From the IMG/VR virus record IMGVR_UViG_3300024308_000036, positions 1-45,795 of that record: DNA of 45,795 nucleotides. One strand, 5' to 3'. How positions within the stretch are numbered: position 1 is the stretch's first letter; each line of letters starts with the position of its first letter. Below, in pieces: positions 8,360 through 15,570 of the stretch. The notes under the pieces were generated by a model. That model saw nothing but the letters and a program-made list of their open reading frames with translations. It was not told the DNA's origin and made no database searches. The position numbers were made by a program, and so were the translations under genes. Source of the DNA: a virus.

Positions 8360-8836
8360 ATGAAAGTCCGAGTATTGTTCTTGGCCGTCGCGGTAGCGCT
8401 CGGCGTGACAGGATGTGCAGCGAACGGCCAGCAGGGAGGTCAGGAGCAGGGTCAGACCGTATCCAGGCCGGAGGTGCAGATCAAGGCCTCATCCGACAGG
8501 GTTAAGTCCGAGCTGGTAGGGAGACTGACGAAGGCGGGGTTCGATCTCGAGGATGAGGGCCAGTTTAAACTCACTTTTTCCAAGCCAATCACCGACCTGA
8601 AACGGATCATGAGCCTGACACTTCAAGGGGTGAACTCATCGGCATCCAAGCGAGACATTATCGACTTCACAGTCACGGAAAATTCAGGCGAAACGACCGT
8701 CATTGCAACGCAATTTGTTGGACTTGAAAACGCATTTGGCAAGCAGTTAAAGTTCGAGGAAAAGCACCAAAACGAAGCGCATGAATCGATACAAAATAGC
8801 TTGGAAAAAATGAAAAAAGAGATGGAAAAATCATAA
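8360..8836 (+). CDS. Lipoprotein
   Basis: A 158-residue protein with a lipoprotein signal: MKVRVLFLAVAVALGVTGC, lipobox GVTGC with the cysteine at position 19. The mature part has a short Gly/Gln-rich linker and a domain with FDLEDEGQFKLTF and a charged C-terminal helix (KMKKEMEKS). The ATG at 8360 starts the signal peptide; an upstream in-frame GTG adds only six residues. Being next to the endolysin it could be an outer-membrane lysis partner, but it is longer than a typical o-spanin. The last 150 bases are AT-richer than the rest. Confidence 0.75.
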   Translation: MKVRVLFLAVAVALGVTGCAANGQQGGQEQGQTVSRPEVQIKASSDRVKSELVGRLTKAGFDLEDEGQFKLTFSKPITDLKRIMSLTLQGVNSSASKRDIIDFTVTENSGETTVIATQFVGLENAFGKQLKFEEKHQNEAHESIQNSLEKMKKEMEKS

Positions 8837-8840
8837 AGAA

Positions 8841-8865
8841 AAGGCCGCAAAATGCGGCCTTTTTT
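8841..8865 (+). terminator. Terminator after lipoprotein gene
   Basis: AAGGCCGC-aaaat-GCGGCCTT followed by a run of T is a strong rho-independent terminator. Confidence 0.85.
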
Positions 8866-8940
8866 GTTCAGTAAAATCACGGGAATAATGGCAAGAAATT
8901 CAGCGGTAGGCAGCCGTCGTAAGGCGTAATCAACCTGGAC

Positions 8941-9030
8941 ACTGCGGGGGAAGAAAGCTCAATGTGCGCTCTCTCGACCAAGGTGATATGTGTGAGGCTG
9001 ACTCGCAATATTGCAAACCTCCCCCGCAGT
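8941..9030. repeat. Long-range inverted repeat with 11-bp arms
   Basis: ACTGCGGGGGA (8941-8951) pairs perfectly with TCCCCCGCAGT (9020-9030) across a 68-base loop that holds the palindrome GCAATATTGC (9005-9014). It lies ten bases before a perfect operator copy. It could be a structured RNA or a protein-binding region. The interval 8866-9366 holds no gene. Confidence 0.6.
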
Positions 9031-9039
9031 CATTACAGG

Positions 9040-9055
9040 CAGTAAGCACTTACTG
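9040..9055 (+). promoter_or_regulatory. Perfect 16-bp operator with -10 box
   Basis: CAGTAA-GCAC-TTACTG matches the palindrome at 12 of 12 arm positions and is followed by TATCAT at 9061-9066, a -10-like box pointing right toward 9367. Confidence 0.75.
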
Positions 9056-9104
9056 ACAGGTATCATACCACACCACCCCCTCCCTTCATCAACACCCTGA
9101 AACT

Positions 9105-9139
9105 AATTCATGTAACAATTTTATATTGTTACATGAATT
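9105..9139. repeat. 35-bp perfect palindrome around TTCATGTAAC
   Basis: AATTCATGTAACAAT (9105-9119) and ATTGTTACATGAATT (9125-9139) are exact inverted copies with a five-base spacer. The inner word recurs as ATCATGTAAC at 9202-9211, followed by GTTGTTACA at 9218-9226, and as CTCATGTAAC just before the ParA-like gene (26792-26801). It is a candidate centromere or operator site. Confidence 0.7.
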
Positions 9140-9227
9140 GAGGTAAGAGCATGTTTTTAAAGGGTTAAATTAGAGCGTCCGAGCTCGTCATGATACAAGA
9201 TCATGTAACTTTCAACGTTGTTACACC

Positions 9228-9277
9228 TCGCGAGATTTTCAGCTCGGCGGCGGTGATTGGCCGTCAGATCTCGCGAT
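9228..9277. repeat. Inverted repeat TCGCGAGAT/ATCTCGCGA
   Basis: TCGCGAGAT near 9228-9236 and ATCTCGCGA near 9269-9277 form a nine-base inverted repeat in the leader before the gene at 9367. A leader structure is possible. Confidence 0.4.
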
Positions 9278-9366
9278 TTCACATACGAGCTCAAATAGCC
9301 TGTAGGGGTGTTTACCCTCTGCCTCGCATCCCATAGGATCCACAAAAATTTCAACCTGGACTGACA

Positions 9367-9807
9367 ATGACCGAACAGAACCTGCCGCTCTCCTTCAAGA
9401 ACTTCATCGGGCAGAACAACACGATGCACTACGGAGTCCTCGAGAATGGCGACACCTACGCGATCACCCGGCTCATGTTCCATGTCGCGCTCTACGTGAA
9501 CCCGACTGCTGATGGTCTCTATGTCGCCTATGACGCCCGCTACTGCTACTGCGGACTGATGGTCGCCATACAGGCCGTGGATAAGTTCAACGAGACTCAG
9601 GAATGGTGGTGGTATCAGAAGGATCACAAGCGCAACCGCTCCGTCGAGGGGCGGTTCCTGGTCAACCCGTCCGGCGCACTGGAGCGGATCCTACCCTGGG
9701 ATGCCAACCTGGTGCGCGAGGGGGACCTGACCGAGCTGTCGTGCGAGGACGAAGAGGCGATCCTGGCCACCATGCCGTTCTTCATCACCATGGAGGCTCA
9801 GCAGTGA
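9367..9807 (+). CDS. Hypothetical phage-type protein
   Basis: A 146-residue soluble protein rich in aromatic residues (NNTMHYGVLENGDTY, ARYCYCGLMV, EWWWYQKDH). No family is recognised. It follows the operator-bearing leader at 8941-9277, so it may be the gene controlled by the site at 9040. The start has only a weak ribosome site. Its stop overlaps the GTG of a small zinc-ribbon gene. Confidence 0.65.
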   Translation: MTEQNLPLSFKNFIGQNNTMHYGVLENGDTYAITRLMFHVALYVNPTADGLYVAYDARYCYCGLMVAIQAVDKFNETQEWWWYQKDHKRNRSVEGRFLVNPSGALERILPWDANLVREGDLTELSCEDEEAILATMPFFITMEAQQ

Positions 9808-9908
9808 CAGAGCGACAGGTGGTGTGCGCCAAGTGCGGCAAGACGAAGGGCGACATGGACTACGCTGATGATGGCCAGCCCTGCCGGTCGCCGGTGATCA
9901 TGTCATAA
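9804..9908 (+). CDS. Mini zinc-ribbon protein, possibly cut short
   Basis: GTG at 9804 overlaps the previous stop (GTGA). The 34-residue product contains VCAKCGKTKG and a later QPC, a zinc-ribbon-like pattern. The frame ends at TAA 9906-9908, but the same frame then continues with a further plausible segment, AVGDWFCQEKPVEGEE, to a TGA. A fourth cysteine lies in that part, so the TAA may be a nonsense mutation in a formerly 51-codon gene. Confidence 0.5.
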   Translation: MTERQVVCAKCGKTKGDMDYADDGQPCRSPVIMS

Positions 9909-10040
9909 GCTGTCGGCGACTGGTTCTGCCAGGAAAAGCCAGTTGAAGGCGAAGAGTGAGAGGCTGTCCGAGAGCCGTGTCTATGCGTAAATACGCCAAA
10001 AATGAGAGAATTGCTTTTTCTGTAACCGTTTCTGGGAGGG

Positions 10041-10322
10041 ATGGTGAAAATATTGAAGTACATCGCTATAGGGATCATCGCGCTGCTAATAATCGGCAAC
10101 GCAATGAGGCCAAGCAAGGAAGAGCTTGTAGCGCAAGGGGACTGGCTGTTCACGACCTGCATCAACGAGGCTAGAGCGCACGACAGGCTCGACCAGACTC
10201 AACGAGAGATCTGTGGCACAGCTGCAGCCCGGATCAGGAAAGGCGAGGCGACTCTTAGCAAAGAGGCAATCGACAGCTTCGAAAAGGGTCTGGATTGGGA
10301 CAGGAAACCGCTGAAGGAATGA
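10041..10322 (+). CDS. Small membrane-anchored protein
   Basis: A 93-residue protein with one N-terminal membrane helix (ILKYIAIGIIALLIIGNAM, residues 3-22) and a soluble helical part with two cysteines (TTCINEAR, REICGTAAAR) that could form a disulfide if exported. It has a GGGAGGG site directly before the ATG. A strong terminator follows. Its function is unknown. Confidence 0.65.
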   Translation: MVKILKYIAIGIIALLIIGNAMRPSKEELVAQGDWLFTTCINEARAHDRLDQTQREICGTAAARIRKGEATLSKEAIDSFEKGLDWDRKPLKE

Positions 10323-10326
10323 GTGA

Positions 10327-10346
10327 GGGGCCGCGGCCCCTTTTTT
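10327..10346 (+). terminator. Terminator
   Basis: GGGGCCGCGGCCCC followed by six T is a compact rho-independent terminator. Confidence 0.85.
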
Positions 10347-10592
10347 ATTGCCTCACCGTCCAGGAGGAAACTTCTCGACCGAGGCTCGCCATGTGTCGTA
10401 TTTTTGTCTGACGAAAGCGAGCGAAAACATGCTCTGGGGACGTCGAAAATCACGCTCTGACGCGCTGCAGAAGCGCTCCGAGAGTATCGAGCGCTGTGAC
10501 GATACGTCTGCGCTGTGGGAAACGCTCTAATCGCTTTCTGTGAGACAACTAAACTTGCTTCCAAGGAAGCTTTCTTCGTTGCTGGAGTCATT

Positions 10593-11219
10593 ATGTCGGT
10601 AGGCCGGAAGCCGGGCACCCCTGGTAAACAGGGTCGGGCGCCTGTACCCACTCGTAAGCAGTTCAACATCGCCCTGCAGCGTTGCGAGGGCTACCCTCAC
10701 GCGCTTAGGAACAAGGCTCTGCTGGCCATGCTGTTCGGCCTGGGCCTTCGTCCCAAGGAGGCATCGAGCCTCACCCTGTCCGACGTTTACGACTTCAAGG
10801 CGGAGGCCCTGCTACCGGAGCTCACCCTGCTCAAGGCCTACACCAAGCGCGGGAAGGTTCGGATGTTGCCGCTGAACAACGACCTGGTGACGGAGCACAT
10901 GCTGCGGTACATCCAGTTCAGGAAGGAGAACCCACGCCACTACCGGCCGGAGGCTCCGCTGATCTTATCCCAGCGTGGCGGCCCGTTCACAGCGAACAGT
11001 CTGGGGAACCTGGCGAACGAGCTGCTGCAGGTGAGGGCGAGCATCAGCAAAGCCTGTACCTACTCCGGCCGGCGCTTCTTTGCGACCACCCTGGTGCGGA
11101 ACAGGGTCGATTTGCGGACGATACAGCGCTTGATGGGACACTCCTCACTGGCGACGACGCAGATCTACATCGAGAGCGACCCGGTCATGATGGCAGATGC
11201 GACAAAGGGCATTCTTTAA
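10593..11219 (+). CDS. Compact tyrosine recombinase (integrase/Xer-like)
   Basis: A 208-residue protein if started at the ATG at 10593. Visible catalytic elements are the arginine in LGLRPKEASSLTLSDV (about 56), the lysine in YTKRGKVRMLPL, arginines in YSGRRFFATTL where the usual HxxR first histidine is replaced, GHSSLATTQIY with the histidine, and the nucleophile tyrosine (about 194). The N-terminal core-binding domain is largely missing, so it is shorter than normal integrases (about 300). It may resolve multimers or invert or integrate DNA. No att site could be recognised. Confidence 0.75.
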   Translation: MSVGRKPGTPGKQGRAPVPTRKQFNIALQRCEGYPHALRNKALLAMLFGLGLRPKEASSLTLSDVYDFKAEALLPELTLLKAYTKRGKVRMLPLNNDLVTEHMLRYIQFRKENPRHYRPEAPLILSQRGGPFTANSLGNLANELLQVRASISKACTYSGRRFFATTLVRNRVDLRTIQRLMGHSSLATTQIYIESDPVMMADATKGIL

Positions 11220-11231
11220 TGCTGCCAACAG

Positions 11232-11351
11232 TTGACTTTCAGTAATTACTTACATATCATCGCCCCAGCTTAAAAAAAGCATCCTATCACTTTCCACCGA
11301 TAGGGATTCCAGCGATGCCCGCCTCTGTCATCCCCACGGCGGGTTTTTTTT
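11232..11351 (+). ncRNA. Operator-controlled micro-transcript 1
   Basis: The promoter TTGACT (11232-11237), 17-base spacer, TATCAT (11255-11260) carries an operator copy, CAGTAA-TTAC-TTACAT, inside the spacer (11240-11255). About 60 bases downstream is the terminator CCCGCC (11318-11323)/GGCGGG (11338-11343) with eight T. The transcript of about 85 bases (from about 11267) has no plausible reading frame and contains paired words such as CCTATC/GATAGG. I infer a small RNA, homologous in layout to the next unit. Confidence 0.55.
11240..11255. promoter_or_regulatory. 16-bp operator in sRNA promoter 1
   Basis: CAGTAA-TTAC-TTACAT matches 10 of 12 arm positions and fills the spacer between TTGACT and TATCAT. 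Confidence 0.6.
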
Positions 11352-11395
11352 GCCTTTTTGCCGCCTAAGCGCAACAAATTTACCGCCTAACAACA

Positions 11396-11484
11396 TTGAC
11401 TGTCAGCATTCACTGAAATATCCTAGCCTCAGTCGCTTCTGTGACTACCCGTAAAGCTGAGACCCGGTTATCCGGGTCATTTTT
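11396..11484 (+). ncRNA. Operator-controlled micro-transcript 2
   Basis: TTGACT (11396-11401), 17-base spacer, TATCCT (11419-11424), with a degenerate operator at 11400-11415. The promoter aligns base for base with that of unit 1. The terminator GACCCGG-ttat-CCGGGTC with ATTTTT lies at 11461-11484. The expected RNA is only about 55 bases: one small hairpin (AGTC...GACT) and the terminator. Confidence 0.5.
11400..11415. promoter_or_regulatory. Degenerate 16-bp operator in sRNA promoter 2
   Basis: CTGTCA-GCAT-TCACTG matches 9 of 12 arm positions. It is credible because its position in the promoter is the same as in unit 1. Confidence 0.45.
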
Positions 11485-11548
11485 AGGATCACAGAGGCAC
11501 CCTGGTTCGTTTTACGGCAACGACGACTGGCACTATCTACGACATGGC

Positions 11549-11578
11549 GAGCGCTCATTTAGGGGCGCTCTTTTTTTT
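11549..11578 (+). terminator. Plus-strand terminator overlapping the Fic gene end
   Basis: GAGCGC-tcatttaggg-GCGCTC followed by eight T. It stops rightward transcription, possibly of a third short unit (TTTACG, 17 bases, TATCTA upstream), before it enters the Fic gene antisense. Confidence 0.7.
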
Positions 11579-13069
11579 GGGATCCTGCACCGTTTCGTCC
11601 GTGATTTGGCCTTGTTCGTCAACGCCTATGTGCTTCGTCCACACCCTCTTTATCCCCGCCACGTCGATGTCGCTTATGTCGGTGCCTTCCCTGGATAATG
11701 GGTCTGCATTGGACGATGAGTATTCGGAGTAGTGCGAGGAGATGATCCGGTAATGGGCAAGCCGGCCTTCCCCTTCCAGACGCATGATGCCCTTGTTCTC
11801 GAGGCTCTTAATCGCCTTCGCCGCTGTGTTGTATGACACACCAAGCTTCTCAGCGACCTCTTTCACCGTCACCCCAGTTTTCCGGTACTTCTCGATCATG
11901 GAAGCCACGACCGTAGCCTCCTTCTCCCGCTTCTCACGAACAAGGCTTCCAGCAAATGACTCCGAGTCTTGGACCTCGGTCAGGCCACGCTCGTAGGCCT
12001 CGGTGAACCGTTTTATTGCTCTCTCGATGACGCTGCACTGGTACTCGACGAAGTAGGTGAGATCCATGTCGTCGGTCTCGGTATGGACGTATGAGACACC
12101 ATATGCCTTCGGCGCCTCCTTGAGCAGTGTACTGATCGCGATGTACTGGAAAGCCTCGTAACCGCTCTTGAACATGAACCAGTAAAAGAGAGACCGAGCT
12201 ACCCGACCATTCCCGTCATTGAAGGGGTGCTCAAACCCGATGTTGAAGTGGAGCACGATCGCTTTGAGCAGCGGGTGTAGAAAGGTCGGCCCGTTCGCCT
12301 CATCGTGATGTTCGTTGGCCCAGTCGCAAAGGCGCTGCAGTCTGGTGAGTATCCCGGCTGCCGGAGGCGGGGTGTGAACGACATTGTCATCGCCATCAAC
12401 AACCTCCACATTGTCACCGGTTCGGAATGCGCCAGGTGTGTACTTCCCATCCTCGATGCCCGCGACACCGCATCTGTGCATGTCCAAGATCAGCTCGATT
12501 GTGAGAGGCTTGTCCTTGTTGACCAGGGCGAACCTCATCATTTCAAAGTTGCCGATCACCATTCTCTCATCCGGGGTTCTCGGCGCCCTCTTTTGCCGGA
12601 TCATGTCCTTAGCCACGATAGTTGTCGTTGCCGCGCCCTCCAGCTGACTGCTGCTGATAGCTTCCTCTGCGATCAGCTCGTCCAGCATAAACTCGACATA
12701 CTTCGACTCCTGAACGTCCTTCTTCATCCAGTTCATAGCGGCCGTGGTGGCCGTCTTATCGACCAGTGAAGTGATCCGGTGGATGGTGGGGGTCAGGTAC
12801 AGGGTTGCCTTGTCCATATCCTCACCGACATTCATCACGAAGAACGACTGGGTGGTTCTGGCCATCTTCTTAAACTGCCATGCCAGTCTGGGGTCGATCG
12901 GCTTTTTGATGCGAAAGTAGAAGTCGTGATAGGAGAGGTATCTCCCCTTCTCGTCGCAAGGCTGCATGTGGTCAACGTATGCGCTCGCGTGTTCTCGCCC
13001 AGCACTGACGGCCAGCGCCATTGACTCGATGAACTCGCCTTTTCCGAACTTGGGAGGCTTTCTCAGCAT
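11555..13069 (-). CDS. Fic-domain AMPylase with C-terminal winged helix
   Basis: A 504-residue protein. The complete Fic motif HPFNDGNGRVAR is at 281-292, and an N-terminal inhibitory helix of the class II type (SSSQLEG, 139-145) should block ATP binding until relieved. A C-terminal winged helix (GVTVKEVAEKLGVSYNTA) suggests DNA binding, and a tail with KHIGVDEQGQI follows. Fic proteins transfer AMP to Ser, Thr or Tyr of target proteins; several act as toxins or host-control factors. The promoter lies upstream of 13069. It has no adjacent antitoxin, consistent with in-cis inhibition. Confidence 0.85.
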   Translation of the reverse strand: MLRKPPKFGKGEFIESMALAVSAGREHASAYVDHMQPCDEKGRYLSYHDFYFRIKKPIDPRLAWQFKKMARTTQSFFVMNVGEDMDKATLYLTPTIHRITSLVDKTATTAAMNWMKKDVQESKYVEFMLDELIAEEAISSSQLEGAATTTIVAKDMIRQKRAPRTPDERMVIGNFEMMRFALVNKDKPLTIELILDMHRCGVAGIEDGKYTPGAFRTGDNVEVVDGDDNVVHTPPPAAGILTRLQRLCDWANEHHDEANGPTFLHPLLKAIVLHFNIGFEHPFNDGNGRVARSLFYWFMFKSGYEAFQYIAISTLLKEAPKAYGVSYVHTETDDMDLTYFVEYQCSVIERAIKRFTEAYERGLTEVQDSESFAGSLVREKREKEATVVASMIEKYRKTGVTVKEVAEKLGVSYNTAAKAIKSLENKGIMRLEGEGRLAHYRIISSHYSEYSSSNADPLSREGTDISDIDVAGIKRVWTKHIGVDEQGQITDETVQDPKKKSAPK

Positions 13070-13200
13070 GAATACTCCGCCAGGTGAAATTGAAACGGAC
13101 GCGGCCGAAATGCGGATTCTGTTCGCAAAAGGCCGGATTATTGAGAGAGTTTATACAGGAGGGAGGGTGATTAGTCTCAAAAAACGTCAAAACTGAAACA

Positions 13201-13224
13201 AAAGGCCAACTAATGCCGGCCTTT
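13201..13224. terminator. Bidirectional terminator after the coiled-coil gene
   Basis: AAAGGCC-aactaatgcc-GGCCTTT has A and T runs on both sides and lies downstream of the minus-strand gene ending at 13234. Confidence 0.65.
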
Positions 13225-13233
13225 GTCTCAATA

Positions 13234-14046
13234 TCAGGCTGCTTTGCGCTTTTCGAGCGCCTTCAGCTGCTCCTCTTTCGACTTGCGCATCAGGTTCAGC
13301 AGGGCATTCTCTGCCGCCTTGCTCGGGGTGAACATGTTGGAGTTATCGTCTCGCGGGTCGCACAGCAGGATGGTGTCCCGCTCTGGATCATAGGCGCACA
13401 GAAGTCTCATGCCGCGCTCGTGCTCCCACCACATCGGGCTGACCAGGGCCATCCGATTGCCGCCCTCCGAAGCAACCACTACCTGATCGTGATAGGGGAC
13501 AATCTTCTCTGACCCCAGAGCCCAAATCGGCTTGTTGGCGCTGTCCATCTTCTTGCGCAGCTCTTCGTTCCGGTGATTCAGGAGCCTGTTGTTCTCGGTC
13601 AGTCTGGCGTTCTCCTTCTTGAGCTCCTCGTTGCGCTCCCTCACGCCGTCCAGACGCTTCTTCATGCCTTTGGGGTCGAGCTCACGCAGTTGCTTCACCT
13701 CTACAAGAAGGGACCCATGCTCGGTCTCCAGCTTGCGATGTCGAGAGGCCAGTTCGTCGTACCCCCGGGCAACGCGGTCTGAAATTTCAGTCAGCCGAAC
13801 GATTTCTGCATTGGCAATTTTGACCGACTCGTTGTGCTTTTCCAGAAGCGCCTTTCGGTCGTTGTGAACGTGCAAAAGAAGGCTCTCTTTCTCAGCCAAC
13901 TCAGCTCTAAGCCTTGCCAGCTCTGTCTCCAACGCCTCGTTGTCCGCAACAAGACGGTTGAAATCCGCAGTGTCCTGATTGTGGGTCTCGATGACCAGAT
14001 CGAGTGCTTCACGAAGAGTTTCCAGTGGGTGTTTTGGCTCGTTCAT
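13234..14046 (-). CDS. Long coiled-coil protein
   Basis: A 270-residue protein starting at the ATG at 14046 (AAGGAA upstream). Residues about 15-170 form a near-continuous coiled coil with heptad leucines (ETELARLRAELAEKESLL, NEELKKENARLTENNRLL). The C-terminal third is globular and ends in a basic helix (KSKEEQLKALEKRKAA). It could be a structural or DNA-associated phage protein. An operator copy lies 110 bases upstream (14159-14174), so it is probably in the repressor regulon. Confidence 0.7.
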   Translation of the reverse strand: MNEPKHPLETLREALDLVIETHNQDTADFNRLVADNEALETELARLRAELAEKESLLLHVHNDRKALLEKHNESVKIANAEIVRLTEISDRVARGYDELASRHRKLETEHGSLLVEVKQLRELDPKGMKKRLDGVRERNEELKKENARLTENNRLLNHRNEELRKKMDSANKPIWALGSEKIVPYHDQVVVASEGGNRMALVSPMWWEHERGMRLLCAYDPERDTILLCDPRDDNSNMFTPSKAAENALLNLMRKSKEEQLKALEKRKAA

Positions 14047-14158
14047 AGGGTTCCTTACGACTCGTAATTCGACAGAGCGACAATATCGGGGCATTCTCGC
14101 TCTGCACTATCTTTGACAGCGAGATTCTATTTTTGCTCAACAGGCATCGCAATGAATT

Positions 14159-14174
14159 TAGTAAGCATTGACTG
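14159..14174. promoter_or_regulatory. 16-bp operator upstream of coiled-coil gene
   Basis: TAGTAA-GCAT-TGACTG matches 10 of 12 arm positions. Read leftward it is followed by a TAAATT -10-like box, so the minus-strand gene at 13234-14046 is the likely target. Confidence 0.6.
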
Positions 14175-14187
14175 AAAAAATCGAGGG

Positions 14188-14266
14188 CTGACGCCGGTTT
14201 TTCGCAGGTATCTATCTGGCCGAAACAAAATCAGCGGATAGATACCGACCGGACTTTTGGCGTCAG
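14188..14266. repeat. Nested inverted repeat before the 271-residue gene
   Basis: CTGACGCC (14188-14195) pairs with GGCGTCAG (14259-14266), and inside it GGTATCTATC (14207-14216) pairs with GATAGATACC (14237-14246). The result is a long two-part stem of about 80 bases that ends 38 bases before the start at 14305. It could be a leader hairpin or a recombinase or regulator site. Confidence 0.65.
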
Positions 14267-14304
14267 TACCATAACAACACCAATCAGGGATAAAGAGGTG
14301 AACC

Positions 14305-15120
14305 ATGTTCAAAGGCAGTGAAGACCCGGTCAAATTTTGCGAAGACTTCCTCAAAAGCGAAATCGCCTACAACGAAGAGCACCACATTCTGAAAAGCGAG
14401 AATGCGGTAGCCAACAGGCTGCTCAAGTACCACGTCCACATGAGCTCTGTGTATAAACACCTGTGCGAAACCCTGCCAACGGCAGAGGCGGTACGCACGG
14501 TTCTGAGCGCACTTCTCTCTAGCGAGGCGTTCTGGAGCTGCGAAAGCCTGAAGGTAGCCAGGGAAGACAGGGCAAGGTTGATTCGCACCAATCAGGCCAT
14601 CGCTGATAAAGCCAAAGAAATCGCGGCGCTTATGGAAGAGAGGGAGGAGCTCCACAACAAGTCAGGCTTCAGAAGCGACACCCACTACAGCGTTACGGAC
14701 GTCATCATTCAGGCCGCACACCACACTCGAAACGGCTACTTCAAAGGCTACATAGAGAAAGAGTTTCAGCGCATCGCGAGCTTTGACCTGAAATATTGGC
14801 CATCACTGCCAGAGTTCATGAAGGAGATCAGTCGCGACTCCAGGGAGGGCTACACGGCGGCATCTGACCCGATGACAGCGGCAGGGACGAGCTCGGCTAA
14901 GGCATCCAAGGCAGACTTTATCAGAGCGTTCCTGGCCAGGCTGGCAAACAGCTACAAAGAGCGAGGCGGGCACCTGCCAGACGGTTACGTGCCTTCTGAC
15001 GTAGCGATGGCAGACATCATGAACAGCGTGATGGACCTGGAGGCTGATTGCGTAGTGACGGCCGAATACATCAAGAGCTTTCGGCAGAAGGAGCGAAAAA
15101 AGGCTTCTGTCGAAGCATGA
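14305..15120 (+). CDS. Hypothetical protein
   Basis: A 271-residue soluble, mostly helical protein with a good site (AAAGAGGTG). Segments such as SEAFWSCESLKVAREDRARL and FIRAFLARLANSYKERGGHL show alternating charged helices. No family is recognised. The long inverted repeat at 14188-14266 sits in its leader. Confidence 0.65.
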   Translation: MFKGSEDPVKFCEDFLKSEIAYNEEHHILKSENAVANRLLKYHVHMSSVYKHLCETLPTAEAVRTVLSALLSSEAFWSCESLKVAREDRARLIRTNQAIADKAKEIAALMEEREELHNKSGFRSDTHYSVTDVIIQAAHHTRNGYFKGYIEKEFQRIASFDLKYWPSLPEFMKEISRDSREGYTAASDPMTAAGTSSAKASKADFIRAFLARLANSYKERGGHLPDGYVPSDVAMADIMNSVMDLEADCVVTAEYIKSFRQKERKKASVEA

Positions 15121-15218
15121 TGGCAGCAGGTTATCGTGTAAGACTTCACAATTCCCTCTGTAGTCGTGTTCAATACCCTTCTGTGCAATCGGCACTGGCC
15201 TGAACAGGAGAGGGCATC

Positions 15219-15515
15219 ATGAGTGAGCACGACAACCATAACCAGGGTTCTCAAGAGGCGGAGGAGTTCGATCGGTTCATGTTCGAGACCAACAACCCTC
15301 GCCTCTTCGATGAGGGCAATGGCGCGGGCGGCGTTGGCGGTGGCTTTGATGACGATGATGACGACTACGACGATGAGGACGAAGAGTTCGAGCTGAACCG
15401 TCAGGCGGAAGAGGAGGAGCTGGACAGCTTCATCTTTGACGAAGACGGCGAAGGCGACTTTGACGAGTCTGGACGGGCGCCCGACGTTAACCCTTACGGC
15501 GACCCTGACGACTAA
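15219..15515 (+). CDS. Highly acidic small protein (possible DNA mimic)
   Basis: A 98-residue protein with about 38 Asp/Glu and only four Arg and no Lys. There is a Gly-rich stretch (GNGAGGVGGGF) followed by six Asp in a row and EEEELDSFIFDEDGEGD. The site GGAGAGGGC precedes the ATG. Such charge patterns occur in phage DNA-mimic anti-restriction proteins and in chaperone-like proteins. That role is an inference from composition alone, and the protein may be disordered. Confidence 0.65.
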   Translation: MSEHDNHNQGSQEAEEFDRFMFETNNPRLFDEGNGAGGVGGGFDDDDDDYDDEDEEFELNRQAEEEELDSFIFDEDGEGDFDESGRAPDVNPYGDPDD

Positions 15516-15538
15516 CACCCTCTACCCCGTCACCCTCT

Positions 15539-15570
15539 GACCCCTCGACCCGTTTACCCGTCAGGGGTCT
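15539..15570 (+). terminator. Hairpin after acidic-protein gene
   Basis: GACCCCT and AGGGGTC pair around a loop of about 17 bases, followed by TTAATA; a weak terminator. From here to 15717 no gene is seen, only GC-rich DNA with TATAAGGGT at two places (15575 and 15611 regions). Confidence 0.5.

Noticed and set aside
9157-9627. Open frame on the minus strand across 9157-9627
   Set aside because: Overlaps the 146-residue plus-strand gene and the structured leader; no ribosome site.
13068-13196. 42-residue plus-strand frame (MNTPPGEIETDAAEMRILFA and following)
   Set aside because: Reads like a protein, but its start codon overlaps the divergent Fic start, leaving the Fic promoter inside it; no independent support.
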